From NCBI GenBank assembly GCA_019420345.1, contig JAHZHI010000007.1:1-13754 (forward strand): DNA of 13,754 bases, read 5' to 3'. The first letter of the stretch is position 1, and every line of letters starts with the position of its first letter. Under the pieces are notes generated by a model, which searched no databases, was not told where the DNA came from, and worked only from the letters and a program-made list of their open reading frames with translations. The DNA comes from Peptococcaceae bacterium (GTDB lineage Bacteria > Bacillota > Peptococcia > Peptococcales > Peptococcaceae). Of this stretch, positions 5,845 through 12,134 are shown in pieces. A program made the position numbers and the translations under genes.

Positions 5845-6765
5845 ATGCTATACAACATTTTCCATGGCTTCTGTATGGCGCTTGCCGACAGTGTGCCTGG
5901 CGTGTCTGGCGGTACCGTTGCCTATATCTTAGGCTTCTATGAACGCTTCATCGACGCCCTGCATTATCTGTTCAATGGTTCCATGCGTGAGCGCAAGGAA
6001 GGCTTGCGGTATCTCTGCAAGCTCGGCATTGGCTGGGTCATTGGGATGGTGTCCTCCGTCCTCGTGCTGGCGCAGCTGTTTGAAACCCATATCTATTTTC
6101 TCACCTCGCTGTTTTTGGGTCTGACGTTGACAGCGCTGCCCTTTGTCATCAAAGAAGAACGGGACGTTGTCGTTGGGCATTACAGCAAACTGCCGTTTCT
6201 GTTCATTGGCCTGGTGCTCGTCTGCGGCATGGTCTTTTTCCGTGAAGGCACCGGCAGCGGCGCAGTCCTGAATTTTCTCACGCTGGGCCTCGGCCAGTAC
6301 ATTTATATTTTCATCTCCGGCGCCCTGGCCATCTCGGCCATGGTGCTTCCTGGCGTCAGCGGTTCCACTGTGCTTTTGATCATGGGCGTTTACATTCCAA
6401 TGATCAGCGCCTTTGGCAAGCTGGCCCGCCTTGAATTTGGCGTTCTGCCAGGGGTGCTCGTGCTGCTCTGCGGCATACTCTGCGGCGCCGCCGTGTCTGT
6501 GCGTTTTCTGCGTGCAGCCCTCAAACGTCACCGCAGTGCTATGGTCTATCTCATCATCGGGCTCATGCTCGGCTCTCTTTACGCCATCATCATGGGGCCA
6601 ACCACCCTCGCCGAAGGGGAAGCGCCGCTGACCCTCGCCACCTTCAACCCACTGGCCTTTGTGCTGGGCATTGCCATTCTTTTTGTTCTCGAAAAGATCA
6701 AGGCCGTCGGCCAACGCCGCGAAGCCGAACTGCAGGCGCTGATGGACGACGACACCCATCAATAA
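5845..6765 (+). CDS. DUF368 family membrane protein (PopT-like undecaprenyl-phosphate translocase)
   Basis: Members of this family (Pfam DUF368), called PopT in other bacteria, are reported to return the lipid carrier undecaprenyl phosphate across the membrane for reuse in wall and glycan synthesis. The 306-residue protein is hydrophobic throughout, with about eight or nine membrane segments. It shows the signature twice: ADSVPGVSGGT (14-24) and AMVLPGVSGST (165-175), the pattern expected of two inverted repeats with re-entrant loops. The tail (285-306) is charged and soluble. AAGGGAGAG at 5831-5839 precedes ATG 5845. It is placed after an intrinsic terminator, so expression probably depends on read-through or a regulated leader. 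The family is certain; the transport role is by homology. Its neighbours here are not wall-synthesis genes. Confidence -1.
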   Translation: MLYNIFHGFCMALADSVPGVSGGTVAYILGFYERFIDALHYLFNGSMRERKEGLRYLCKLGIGWVIGMVSSVLVLAQLFETHIYFLTSLFLGLTLTALPFVIKEERDVVVGHYSKLPFLFIGLVLVCGMVFFREGTGSGAVLNFLTLGLGQYIYIFISGALAISAMVLPGVSGSTVLLIMGVYIPMISAFGKLARLEFGVLPGVLVLLCGILCGAAVSVRFLRAALKRHRSAMVYLIIGLMLGSLYAIIMGPTTLAEGEAPLTLATFNPLAFVLGIAILFVLEKIKAVGQRREAELQALMDDDTHQ

Positions 6766-6783
6766 AATTTTTATTTGATCACC

Positions 6784-6820
6784 AGAGACGATTGTCATCG
6801 ACGATCGTCTCTTTTCTTTT
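6784..6820 (+). terminator. Intrinsic terminator after the DUF368 gene
   Basis: AGAGACGATTGTC (6784-6796) pairs with GACGATCGTCTCT (6800-6812), 13 bp with one T-G wobble and an ATC triloop, followed by TTTTCTTTT. It starts 19 nt after the DUF368 stop. Confidence -1.
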
Positions 6821-6839
6821 GCGCAACCGCCGCTCAGGG

Positions 6840-6869
6840 CTGTCATTTTCCGGCGGGAGCGGGTATAAT
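6840..6869 (+). promoter_or_regulatory. Promoter of the ywlC-ywlE-rpiB operon
   Basis: A consensus TATAAT (6864-6869) has CTGTCA (6840-6845) 18 bp upstream as a fair -35. The start near 6876 places the operon's RNA after the terminator at 6784-6820 and before ATG 6916, which argues against the longer reading frame that opens at 6775. Confidence -1.
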
Positions 6870-6915
6870 AAAAGGTACGAACCCTGCACACTCCCAGAAA
6901 GAAAGGATGGGGAAG

Positions 6916-7941
6916 ATGCTATTAGACATCACTCGAGAAGAAGACCTGCAGACAGCAGTGGATGCGCTGCGCGCCGGCAAACTCGTGGCTTTTCCGACCG
7001 AAACCGTCTACGGCCTTGGCGCCGATGGTTTCAATGAAGAAGCCTGCCGCGCCGTGTATGCCGCCAAGGGCCGTCCATCGGACAACCCGCTGATTCTGCA
7101 TATTGCCGACATGAGCGCGCTGCGCGATATTGCCGAAGATATTCCGGAAGCCGCCATCGATCTGGCGGAAGCCTTTTGGCCAGGACCGCTGACCCTCGTG
7201 CTTAAAAAGCGCAAGGTTGTATCCAGCGTTGTCAGTGGCGGCCTTGATACTGTTGCTGTGCGCATGCCGGACAACGATCTGGCGCGCACCCTGATCCGTG
7301 CCGTTGGCCACCCGCTGGCTGGCCCAAGCGCTAATCTTAGCGGCCATCCATCGCCAACGCTGGCGGTTCACGTGGAACATGATTTCGGCGACCACATTGC
7401 TGGCGTCGTCGACGGCGGCCCTTGCCGCGTCGGCGTGGAATCCACCATCGTGGATCTCACCGTCACCCCGTACGCCATCCTGCGTCCCGGCGGCATCCCT
7501 CGCGAAAAAATCGAGGCCCTCATTGGCCCCGTCACAGAAGCGGCGCCCCTCGGCCCAGACGATGCCCCAAAGGCCCCTGGCATGAAATACCGCCACTATG
7601 CACCGCAGGCACCGGCTTACCTCTTGACCGGCGACGACCGCGCCGAAAAAATTCTCGCCCGCCTCAAAACAGCGCCGCGTCCAGTGGGCATGCTCATTGC
7701 CGACGAAACCCTGCAAGGCTTGGGCACCATTCCAGAGGATGTCTTCGTTTGGAACATGGGCAGCTTCGCCCATCCCGATGAAGCCGCGCATCGCCTGTTC
7801 GACGGTCTGCGCCGCATGGATGCCTACGGCGTCAAAGAAATTTACATCGACGCCTGGCCCCTCGCCGACCTTGGCGAAGCCATCATGAACCGCATTGGCA
7901 AGCTCAGCCAGCCATGGCCGGACACCTCCGAAGGAGTGTGA
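6916..7941 (+). CDS. ywlC: L-threonylcarbamoyladenylate synthase (Sua5/YwlC type)
   Basis: It makes threonylcarbamoyl-AMP from threonine, bicarbonate and ATP, the first step of t6A modification at A37 of ANN-decoding tRNAs; the TsaB/TsaD/TsaE group then moves the group to tRNA. The YrdC domain covers about 8-195, with PTETVYGLGADG (27-38), KGRPSDNPLILH (51-62), PSANLSG (137-143) and STIVDLT (176-182). The hallmark linker APGMKYRHYAP (220-230) leads into the Sua5 domain (about 233-338). The 341-residue length matches full Sua5 rather than the short TsaC form. The reading frame extends upstream to 6775, but that part covers a terminator and the promoter. ATG 6916 has AAAGG 9 nt upstream; ATG 6907 is possible but has its SD abutting. 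Four bases separate it from ywlE, so it is first in an operon. Confidence -1.
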   Translation: MLLDITREEDLQTAVDALRAGKLVAFPTETVYGLGADGFNEEACRAVYAAKGRPSDNPLILHIADMSALRDIAEDIPEAAIDLAEAFWPGPLTLVLKKRKVVSSVVSGGLDTVAVRMPDNDLARTLIRAVGHPLAGPSANLSGHPSPTLAVHVEHDFGDHIAGVVDGGPCRVGVESTIVDLTVTPYAILRPGGIPREKIEALIGPVTEAAPLGPDDAPKAPGMKYRHYAPQAPAYLLTGDDRAEKILARLKTAPRPVGMLIADETLQGLGTIPEDVFVWNMGSFAHPDEAAHRLFDGLRRMDAYGVKEIYIDAWPLADLGEAIMNRIGKLSQPWPDTSEGV

Positions 7942-7945
7942 CCCC

Positions 7946-8401
7946 ATGAACCTGCTCTTTGTCTGCACCGGCAACACCTGCCGCAGCCCCATGGCGGAAG
8001 CCATCGCCCTCGACGCCTTGCGCCGCGATGGGCACTTCTCGGGTGCGGCGGTCGCCTCTGCTGGCATGGCTGCTTTTCCAGGCGATGGTGCCACACCTGA
8101 AGCCGTGCGCGTCTGCAAGAACCACGGCCTCGATATCAGCGGCCATCGTTCCCGCGCCCTGACCACCGACCTCATCGCCTACAGCGACCACATCTACACC
8201 ATGACCCTTGCCCAGGCGGTGCAGCTGCGCCAGATTGTGCCGCAGCATGCCGCCCGCATCGCGCCGCTCTCGCCGGCGGGCGATATCGCCGATCCCTTCG
8301 GCGGTGACATCGACACCTATCAACACACCTACGATCAGATTGCGTCGGCCATTGCGGCGCGTCTTGACGAATGGAAAAACGAACAAACAAAAGGAGAATG
8401 A
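7946..8401 (+). CDS. ywlE: Low-molecular-weight protein-arginine phosphatase
   Basis: LMW-phosphatase fold with the P-loop CTGNTCRS (C7-S14): C7 is the nucleophile and R13 binds phosphate. Residue 11 is Thr, the position that in Bacillus YwlE selects phospho-arginine over phospho-tyrosine, so this should remove the arginine marks that McsB places on proteins bound for ClpC-ClpP. D116 in ADPFGG is the general acid. The 151-residue length equals that of YwlE. ATG 7946 has AAGGAG (7931-7936) 9 nt upstream and lies 4 nt after the ywlC stop; the frame opens earlier, at 7895, but that part overlaps ywlC and precedes the conserved beta strand. The gene order ywlC-ywlE-rpiB is like the ywl cluster of Bacillus subtilis. 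mcsB and clpC are outside this window. Confidence -1.
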   Translation: MNLLFVCTGNTCRSPMAEAIALDALRRDGHFSGAAVASAGMAAFPGDGATPEAVRVCKNHGLDISGHRSRALTTDLIAYSDHIYTMTLAQAVQLRQIVPQHAARIAPLSPAGDIADPFGGDIDTYQHTYDQIASAIAARLDEWKNEQTKGE

Positions 8402-8404
8402 AAC

Positions 8405-8854
8405 GTGAAAATTGCATTAGGATCTGACCACGGCGGCTACGACCTCAAAAGCGCCATCAAAAAACACCTCGAAACCCTCGGCCACGACGTTGTCGACTTC
8501 GGCACCGACAGCCACGACTCCTGCGACTATCCGCTGATCGCTGAACCAGCTGCCCGCGCCGTTGCCTCTGGCGAATGTGACCGCGGCATCCTCGTTTGCG
8601 GCACCGGCATCGGCATCGGCATTGCTGCCAACAAAGTGCCAGGCATTCGCGCAGCCCTCTGCCACGACACCTTCTCAGCCCGCGCCAGCCGCAACCACAA
8701 CAATGCCAACATCCTCACCATGGGCCAGCGTGTCATCGGCGAAGGCCTCGCTCTCGATATTGTCGATGTTTGGCTGGAAAGCGAATTTGAAGGCGGCCGC
8801 CATGAACGCCGTGTCAACGAAATTAGTGACATCGAAAAGAAAATGGCCGAATAA
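8405..8854 (+). CDS. rpiB: Ribose-5-phosphate isomerase B (RpiB/LacAB family)
   Basis: It interconverts ribose 5-phosphate and ribulose 5-phosphate in the non-oxidative pentose phosphate pathway. Visible active-site features are D8-H9 (GSDHGGYDLK), D41-Y42, C65 as base in CGTGIGIGIAANK with T67 in the anion hole, H98 in SRNHNNAN, and phosphate-binding R132 and R136. The 149-residue length is normal. The start is GTG 8405: AAGGAGA (8391-8397) is 8 nt upstream and the nearby ATG (8398) is in another frame. It starts 3 nt after the ywlE stop, completing the operon. Cys at position 65 fits RpiB and argues against some LacA/LacB subunits. No clear terminator follows; only weak palindromes (TTCTTGAAGAA at 8875-8885 and AAAGTTTAAACTTT near 8975) occur in the 165-nt gap. 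Confidence -1.
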   Translation: MKIALGSDHGGYDLKSAIKKHLETLGHDVVDFGTDSHDSCDYPLIAEPAARAVASGECDRGILVCGTGIGIGIAANKVPGIRAALCHDTFSARASRNHNNANILTMGQRVIGEGLALDIVDVWLESEFEGGRHERRVNEISDIEKKMAE

Positions 8855-8960
8855 GTAACACATCGGTGCCAAAGTTCTTGAAGAATAATGACAATCCTTT
8901 CGACATCCGATGACAGACCAATAACAATTATCAAGATCACCTGTATTTGCGCCATTTCTA

Positions 8961-8969
8961 TGCTATAAT
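8961..8969 (+). promoter_or_regulatory. Extended -10 promoter of the exported CuAO-N1 protein gene
   Basis: TGC directly followed by TATAAT (8964-8969) is an extended -10; the hexamer at 17 bp (CTGTAT) is a poor -35. The start near 8976 gives a leader of about 44 nt with AAGGAGGG at 9003-9010 before the ATG. Confidence -1.
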
Positions 8970-9019
8970 TATGCAAAGTTTAAACTTTTTTGTGCGTTTT
9001 TTAAGGAGGGAATTGAACA

Positions 9020-10759
9020 ATGAAGAAAAGATTAGTGGCCATCGTGGCGCTCGCTGCGATGCTGCTGAGCTTGCTGCCAGCTGCTGCCTTTGCTGCCGAC
9101 ACCAGCAAAGACATCAACATCACTGTGGCGAGCTTCAACAACAACATCGAACAGAACGAAAACGTGCTTGTTCTGATCACAGGCAGTGACGTTGAGAAAA
9201 ACATGCGTGTTGTCTGCTACCAGGAAGGTGTCGCTGATGCCATCTACACCGGCATCGTTGCTTACGACAGAGAAGACACCATCTACATTCCAAAATCCAA
9301 GATCAAAAATCTGGATGACATGTCTGCCAACAACAAAATCACGGTGAACGTTCAAAGTGCCGATGGCAGCAAGGTTTATGCATCCAGAACCGTTTCTCAG
9401 GAATATGTAGCCACCATGCCAGCATCCATCAAGGCTACTTTTGACAACAACGACGGCACCAAAAACCGTGCCCTGACCGTCACCTTTGACAGCAAATACA
9501 TTCCAGACAGCGACGACCGTATTTGCCTGCAGAGCATCGACGCCAACGGCAAAGCCGGCACTTCACAGTCCATCACTGTGCCAAGCCTGACGAAGGGCGA
9601 CGACGGCAGCCTCTATTTCAAGAAATATAACCTGACATTTGACACCAACGCCGCCAAGGTGCGCGTCACCTTTGAACGCGACGGTGAACTCGTCGATACC
9701 CTGTCTCAGACCCTGAGCCTGACACCTAGCTACGGCACCCTCGACCACTACGAATTTGACTTCGGCGGCAGCGTCATCGTGCGCGGTGAAACCACCACTG
9801 GCAAACTCTACTACGTCAACACCGACGGCAAGAAGTACGACGTTACCAGTGAAGACGGCATGCTCTACACCTTCACCAACGAAAGCCTCATCGATGGCAA
9901 GGTCGACAACACCAAGCCTGACATCACCCTCAAAGACGACGCCACCGTTGGTGCCAAAGTGCGTGTTGTGGCCATCTACAACAACAACACCGTCGCCACT
10001 GCCGATCTCACCGTTGTGGACAACATCGAAACCGGCAAGGTGCTGACCAATCGTTCCAGCTACAACGCTGGCGAACAAGCAGGCGTTGAGTTCAATCTTG
10101 TGGACAACAAAGGCAATGCCATGAAGCTCGACTTCTTCCCAACCAACATTGACATCCGCTGGATCGACTCCTCTGTCAGCGACCCAGGGTTCAAAGTCAT
10201 CCTCACCGACCACGGTGCTTCCCTGACCAGCAAAGGCACCCTGCTCACTGCGCTGCAGTGCGACAAAGCCTGCACCGGGAAATTTGAAATCACCTTCACC
10301 GACGACAAAGGCAACGCTTACCAAGTCGTCAGTGACACCTTTACCTTCAAAGATCCTAACGCCAAGGCTCAGAAAGTGGAACTGACCATCGGCTCCACCG
10401 TCATGAAGGTGGACGGCAGCACCGTCAACATGGACGTTGCTCCGCTCATCTATCTTGACCGCACCTTCGTGCCGATGCGTGCAGTGGCCCAGGCTTTCGG
10501 CGGCACTGTCGACTATGTCTACGATGACAACACCATCACCATCAAGCTCGGCAGCACCACCATGGTCATGAGCCCAGGTTCCAAGACCTACACCGTTAAC
10601 GGCACTACCAAGACCACCGACGTTGCGCCATACATCATCGCCGATGCTGGCCGCACCATGGTGCCATTCCGTGTCATCGGGGAAGAACTCGGCTATAACG
10701 TCGACGCCATTTCTCGCCCAGACGGCACCACCTCCGGTGTGCTCTTTGAAGCCAAATAA
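9020..10759 (+). CDS. Exported protein with C-terminal copper-amine-oxidase N1-like domain
   Basis: Residues 1-25 are a Sec signal peptide (MKKR, hydrophobic core, cleavage probably after AFA). The 579-residue protein is acidic and rich in Asp, Asn, Thr and Val. The stretch 26-450 looks like tandem beta-sandwich modules, but no family was recognised. The end (about 453-575) matches the Cu_amine_oxidN1 domain: APLIYLDRTFVPMRAVAQAFGG, then YDDNTITIKLG, a repeated VNGTT motif and RTMVPFRVIGEELG. In Clostridia-type bacteria this domain is found on many secreted proteins, where it is thought to help wall attachment; it does not make an oxidase, and no oxidase core is present. AAGGAGGG and ATG 9020 fix the start. 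It is monocistronic, between its own promoter and a terminator. The function is unknown; a wall-associated or structural surface role is inferred. Confidence -1.
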   Translation: MKKRLVAIVALAAMLLSLLPAAAFAADTSKDINITVASFNNNIEQNENVLVLITGSDVEKNMRVVCYQEGVADAIYTGIVAYDREDTIYIPKSKIKNLDDMSANNKITVNVQSADGSKVYASRTVSQEYVATMPASIKATFDNNDGTKNRALTVTFDSKYIPDSDDRICLQSIDANGKAGTSQSITVPSLTKGDDGSLYFKKYNLTFDTNAAKVRVTFERDGELVDTLSQTLSLTPSYGTLDHYEFDFGGSVIVRGETTTGKLYYVNTDGKKYDVTSEDGMLYTFTNESLIDGKVDNTKPDITLKDDATVGAKVRVVAIYNNNTVATADLTVVDNIETGKVLTNRSSYNAGEQAGVEFNLVDNKGNAMKLDFFPTNIDIRWIDSSVSDPGFKVILTDHGASLTSKGTLLTALQCDKACTGKFEITFTDDKGNAYQVVSDTFTFKDPNAKAQKVELTIGSTVMKVDGSTVNMDVAPLIYLDRTFVPMRAVAQAFGGTVDYVYDDNTITIKLGSTTMVMSPGSKTYTVNGTTKTTDVAPYIIADAGRTMVPFRVIGEELGYNVDAISRPDGTTSGVLFEAK

Positions 10760-10780
10760 TCGCTGCCGCGTGCAGCTTGT

Positions 10781-10813
10781 CCCCAAAAGCCCTGGCGCTT
10801 TTGGGGATTTTTT
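10781..10813 (+). terminator. Intrinsic terminator after the CuAO-N1 protein gene
   Basis: CCCCAAAAGC (10781-10790) pairs perfectly with GCTTTTGGGG (10797-10806) around a 6-nt loop, followed by A and six T (10808-10813). Only 38 nt separate it from the next start codon. Confidence -1.
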
Positions 10814-10851
10814 GTTACTCTAAAAACAACCCCAAGAAAGGAGGCTCTGCC

Positions 10852-11733
10852 ATGCACGACATCTGGAACCCCTGGCACGGCTGTGTCAAAATCAGCGAAG
10901 GCTGCGCCCACTGCTACATGTACTACCTTGACCGTGTCCGCGCCGGCGACGACGGCGCCCGCATCTACCGCACCGCCAACATGCGCTACCCCCTCGCCAA
11001 AGACCGCTGCGGCAACTATAAAATCCGCGCCGGTGAACTCATCCGCGTCTGCATGACCTCCGATTTCTTTCTGCCCCAGGCCGATCCCTGGCGCGACGAA
11101 GCCTGGGCCATCATGCGCCAGCGCAGCGACGTTATCTTTTATCTGCTCACCAAGCGGCCGCAGCGCGTCGCCCGCTGCCTGCCCCGCGACTGGGGCGACG
11201 GCTGGGACAACATCTTCTTCAACGTCACCTGCGAAAACCAGCGCCGTGCCGACGAACGCCTGCCGCTGCTGCTCGATCTGCCCTTCAAGCACAAAGGCGT
11301 CATGTGCGCGCCCTTCATCGGTCCTGTCAGCCTGGCGCCCGCCCTCGCCACAGGCCAGATCGAGCAGGTCATCTGCGGCGGCGAAAACTACGACGGCGCC
11401 CGTCCCTGCCATTTTGAATGGGTGCAGCGCCTCCACGACGAATGCGTCCGCGCCGACACCACCTTCTGCTTCATCGAGACCGGCACCCGCTTCGTCAAAG
11501 ACGGCAAAACCTACCACCTGCCTTCCAAGCGCCTGCAAAGCCGCATGGCCCACCGCTCCGGCATGAACCACCAAGGCCGCCCCCAGCACTTTCTCCTGCG
11601 CGATCCCCTCGGCTGGCCCATCGCCGACAGCGACCGCTACACGCCGCACTACGGCAGCCAATGCCGGGAATGCGCCAGCCGCCTCATCTGCAACGGCTGC
11701 GCCGACTGCGGCCAGTGCGACCGCCGCGCATAA
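10852..11733 (+). CDS. DUF5131 (phage Gp37/Gp68-type) cysteine-rich protein
   Basis: The opening WNPWHGCVKISEGCAHCYMYY (from residue 5) is the signature of the DUF5131 or phage Gp37/Gp68 family. Its cysteines C11, C18 and C21 (CX6CX2C, followed by Y) suggest an iron-sulfur site like that of radical-SAM proteins, though the spacing differs from the classic CX3CX2C. Other family-like parts are CMTSDFFLPQAD (67-78), LLTKRPQR (98-105) and ICGGENYDGARPC (174-186). The C-terminal end carries six more cysteines, C271, C274, C280, C283, C286 and C289 (CX2CX5CX2CX2CX2C), able to hold a second cluster or zinc. The biochemical function of the family is not known to me. ATG 10852 has AAAGGAGG (10837-10844) 7 nt upstream; the frame opens at 10777 but that extension would cross the terminator. 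The gene is conspicuously GC-rich and sits among chromosomal genes, not phage genes. No clear promoter fits between the terminator and the ATG. Confidence -1.
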   Translation: MHDIWNPWHGCVKISEGCAHCYMYYLDRVRAGDDGARIYRTANMRYPLAKDRCGNYKIRAGELIRVCMTSDFFLPQADPWRDEAWAIMRQRSDVIFYLLTKRPQRVARCLPRDWGDGWDNIFFNVTCENQRRADERLPLLLDLPFKHKGVMCAPFIGPVSLAPALATGQIEQVICGGENYDGARPCHFEWVQRLHDECVRADTTFCFIETGTRFVKDGKTYHLPSKRLQSRMAHRSGMNHQGRPQHFLLRDPLGWPIADSDRYTPHYGSQCRECASRLICNGCADCGQCDRRA

Positions 11734-11781
11734 AAAAAGCCGCCGTGCACAGCACAGCGACGCATTCTTGTCAACAAAAAA

Positions 11782-11809
11782 ACGACAGCTGCGGGGCTGT
11801 CGTCTTTTT
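11782..11809 (+). terminator. Intrinsic terminator after the DUF5131 gene
   Basis: ACGACAGC (11782-11789) pairs with GCTGTCGT (11796-11803) around a 6-nt loop; five T follow at 11805-11809. It lies 48 nt after the stop. Confidence -1.
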
Positions 11810-12062
11810 GTATCTCTCGATTGGCCATGGAAAAAAGGGAGAGAGAAAAAAACATGACCGTTCGAGTGGTTTCTCGGGATATACAGCTGAGGTGTTGAAA
11901 GGGGGGGAGAAAACAACTTCCTCAACTGATGTTCTTATTATAGCGCAAAACCTTGCCCAAGATGTTCGGAAAGATTAAAGAACCTTATAAGCAATTATGA
12001 AGAATGATGTTACCAAAATGACAAGATTGGCGGCTTTTCCGCTGTGAAAAGTGAGACAATTC
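11810..12062. other. AT-richer intergenic stretch with no convincing gene
   Basis: Together with 11734-11781 and 12063-12134 this makes a 401-bp gap between genes. It contains a run of seven G (11901-11907), a 14-codon frame at 11854-11898 preceded by GGGAGAG (11837-11843), and an inverted repeat GTTGA/TCAAC around 11894-11926. A TATAAT occurs on the minus strand (11937-11942) without a good -35. None of these is strong enough to call a gene or an RNA. The right end holds one arm of a repeat that surrounds the next promoter (GGCGGCT, 12029-12035). Confidence -1.
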
Positions 12063-12091
12063 TTGAAACAGCCGCCGCGTAAGAATATAAT
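12063..12091 (+). promoter_or_regulatory. Promoter of the SLH-protein gene
   Basis: TTGAAA (12063-12068) and TATAAT (12086-12091) are 17 bp apart, the best consensus promoter in the window together with that at 5737. The start near 12098 gives a leader of about 37 nt. AGCCGCC (12070-12076), inside the spacer, is the inverse of GGCGGCT at 12029-12035, so a protein binding both could block polymerase. Confidence -1.
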
Positions 12092-12134
12092 GAAAGAAAA
12101 TACAGCCCACAATCACAGAACAGGAGGATGGACC

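Noticed and set aside
6775..6915. N-terminal extension of the Sua5 reading frame by 47 residues
   Set aside because: It spans an intrinsic terminator (6784-6820) and the operon promoter (6840-6869), has no Shine-Dalgarno, and Sua5 proteins begin near the ATG at 6916.
6922..8175. 417-codon open frame on the minus strand opposite ywlC and ywlE
   Set aside because: It is a shadow of two well-identified genes; no ribosome site or recognisable protein.
8861..8912. CATCGG/CCGATG inverted repeat as terminator of rpiB
   Set aside because: Six pairs across a 40-nt loop and no T-run make a poor terminator.
10376..10745. Copper amine oxidase enzyme activity
   Set aside because: Only the small N1-type domain is present; the catalytic oxidase domain with its topaquinone Tyr and copper-binding His residues is absent.
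10777..10851. Upstream start for the DUF5131 gene
   Set aside because: It lies inside the terminator of the preceding gene; AAAGGAGG sits ideally before ATG 10852, where the family signature begins.
11854..11898. 14-codon frame preceded by GGGAGAG
   Set aside because: It is too short to distinguish from chance, has no clear promoter and no run of regulatory codons typical of a leader peptide.
11937..11942. Minus-strand TATAAT facing the DUF5131 gene
   Set aside because: No -35 at proper spacing and no extended -10; a single hexamer is common by chance in an AT-rich gap.
12051..12134. Upstream start for the SLH-protein gene
   Set aside because: It would put the promoter inside the coding region and bury the signal peptide; ATG 12135 has a good Shine-Dalgarno.
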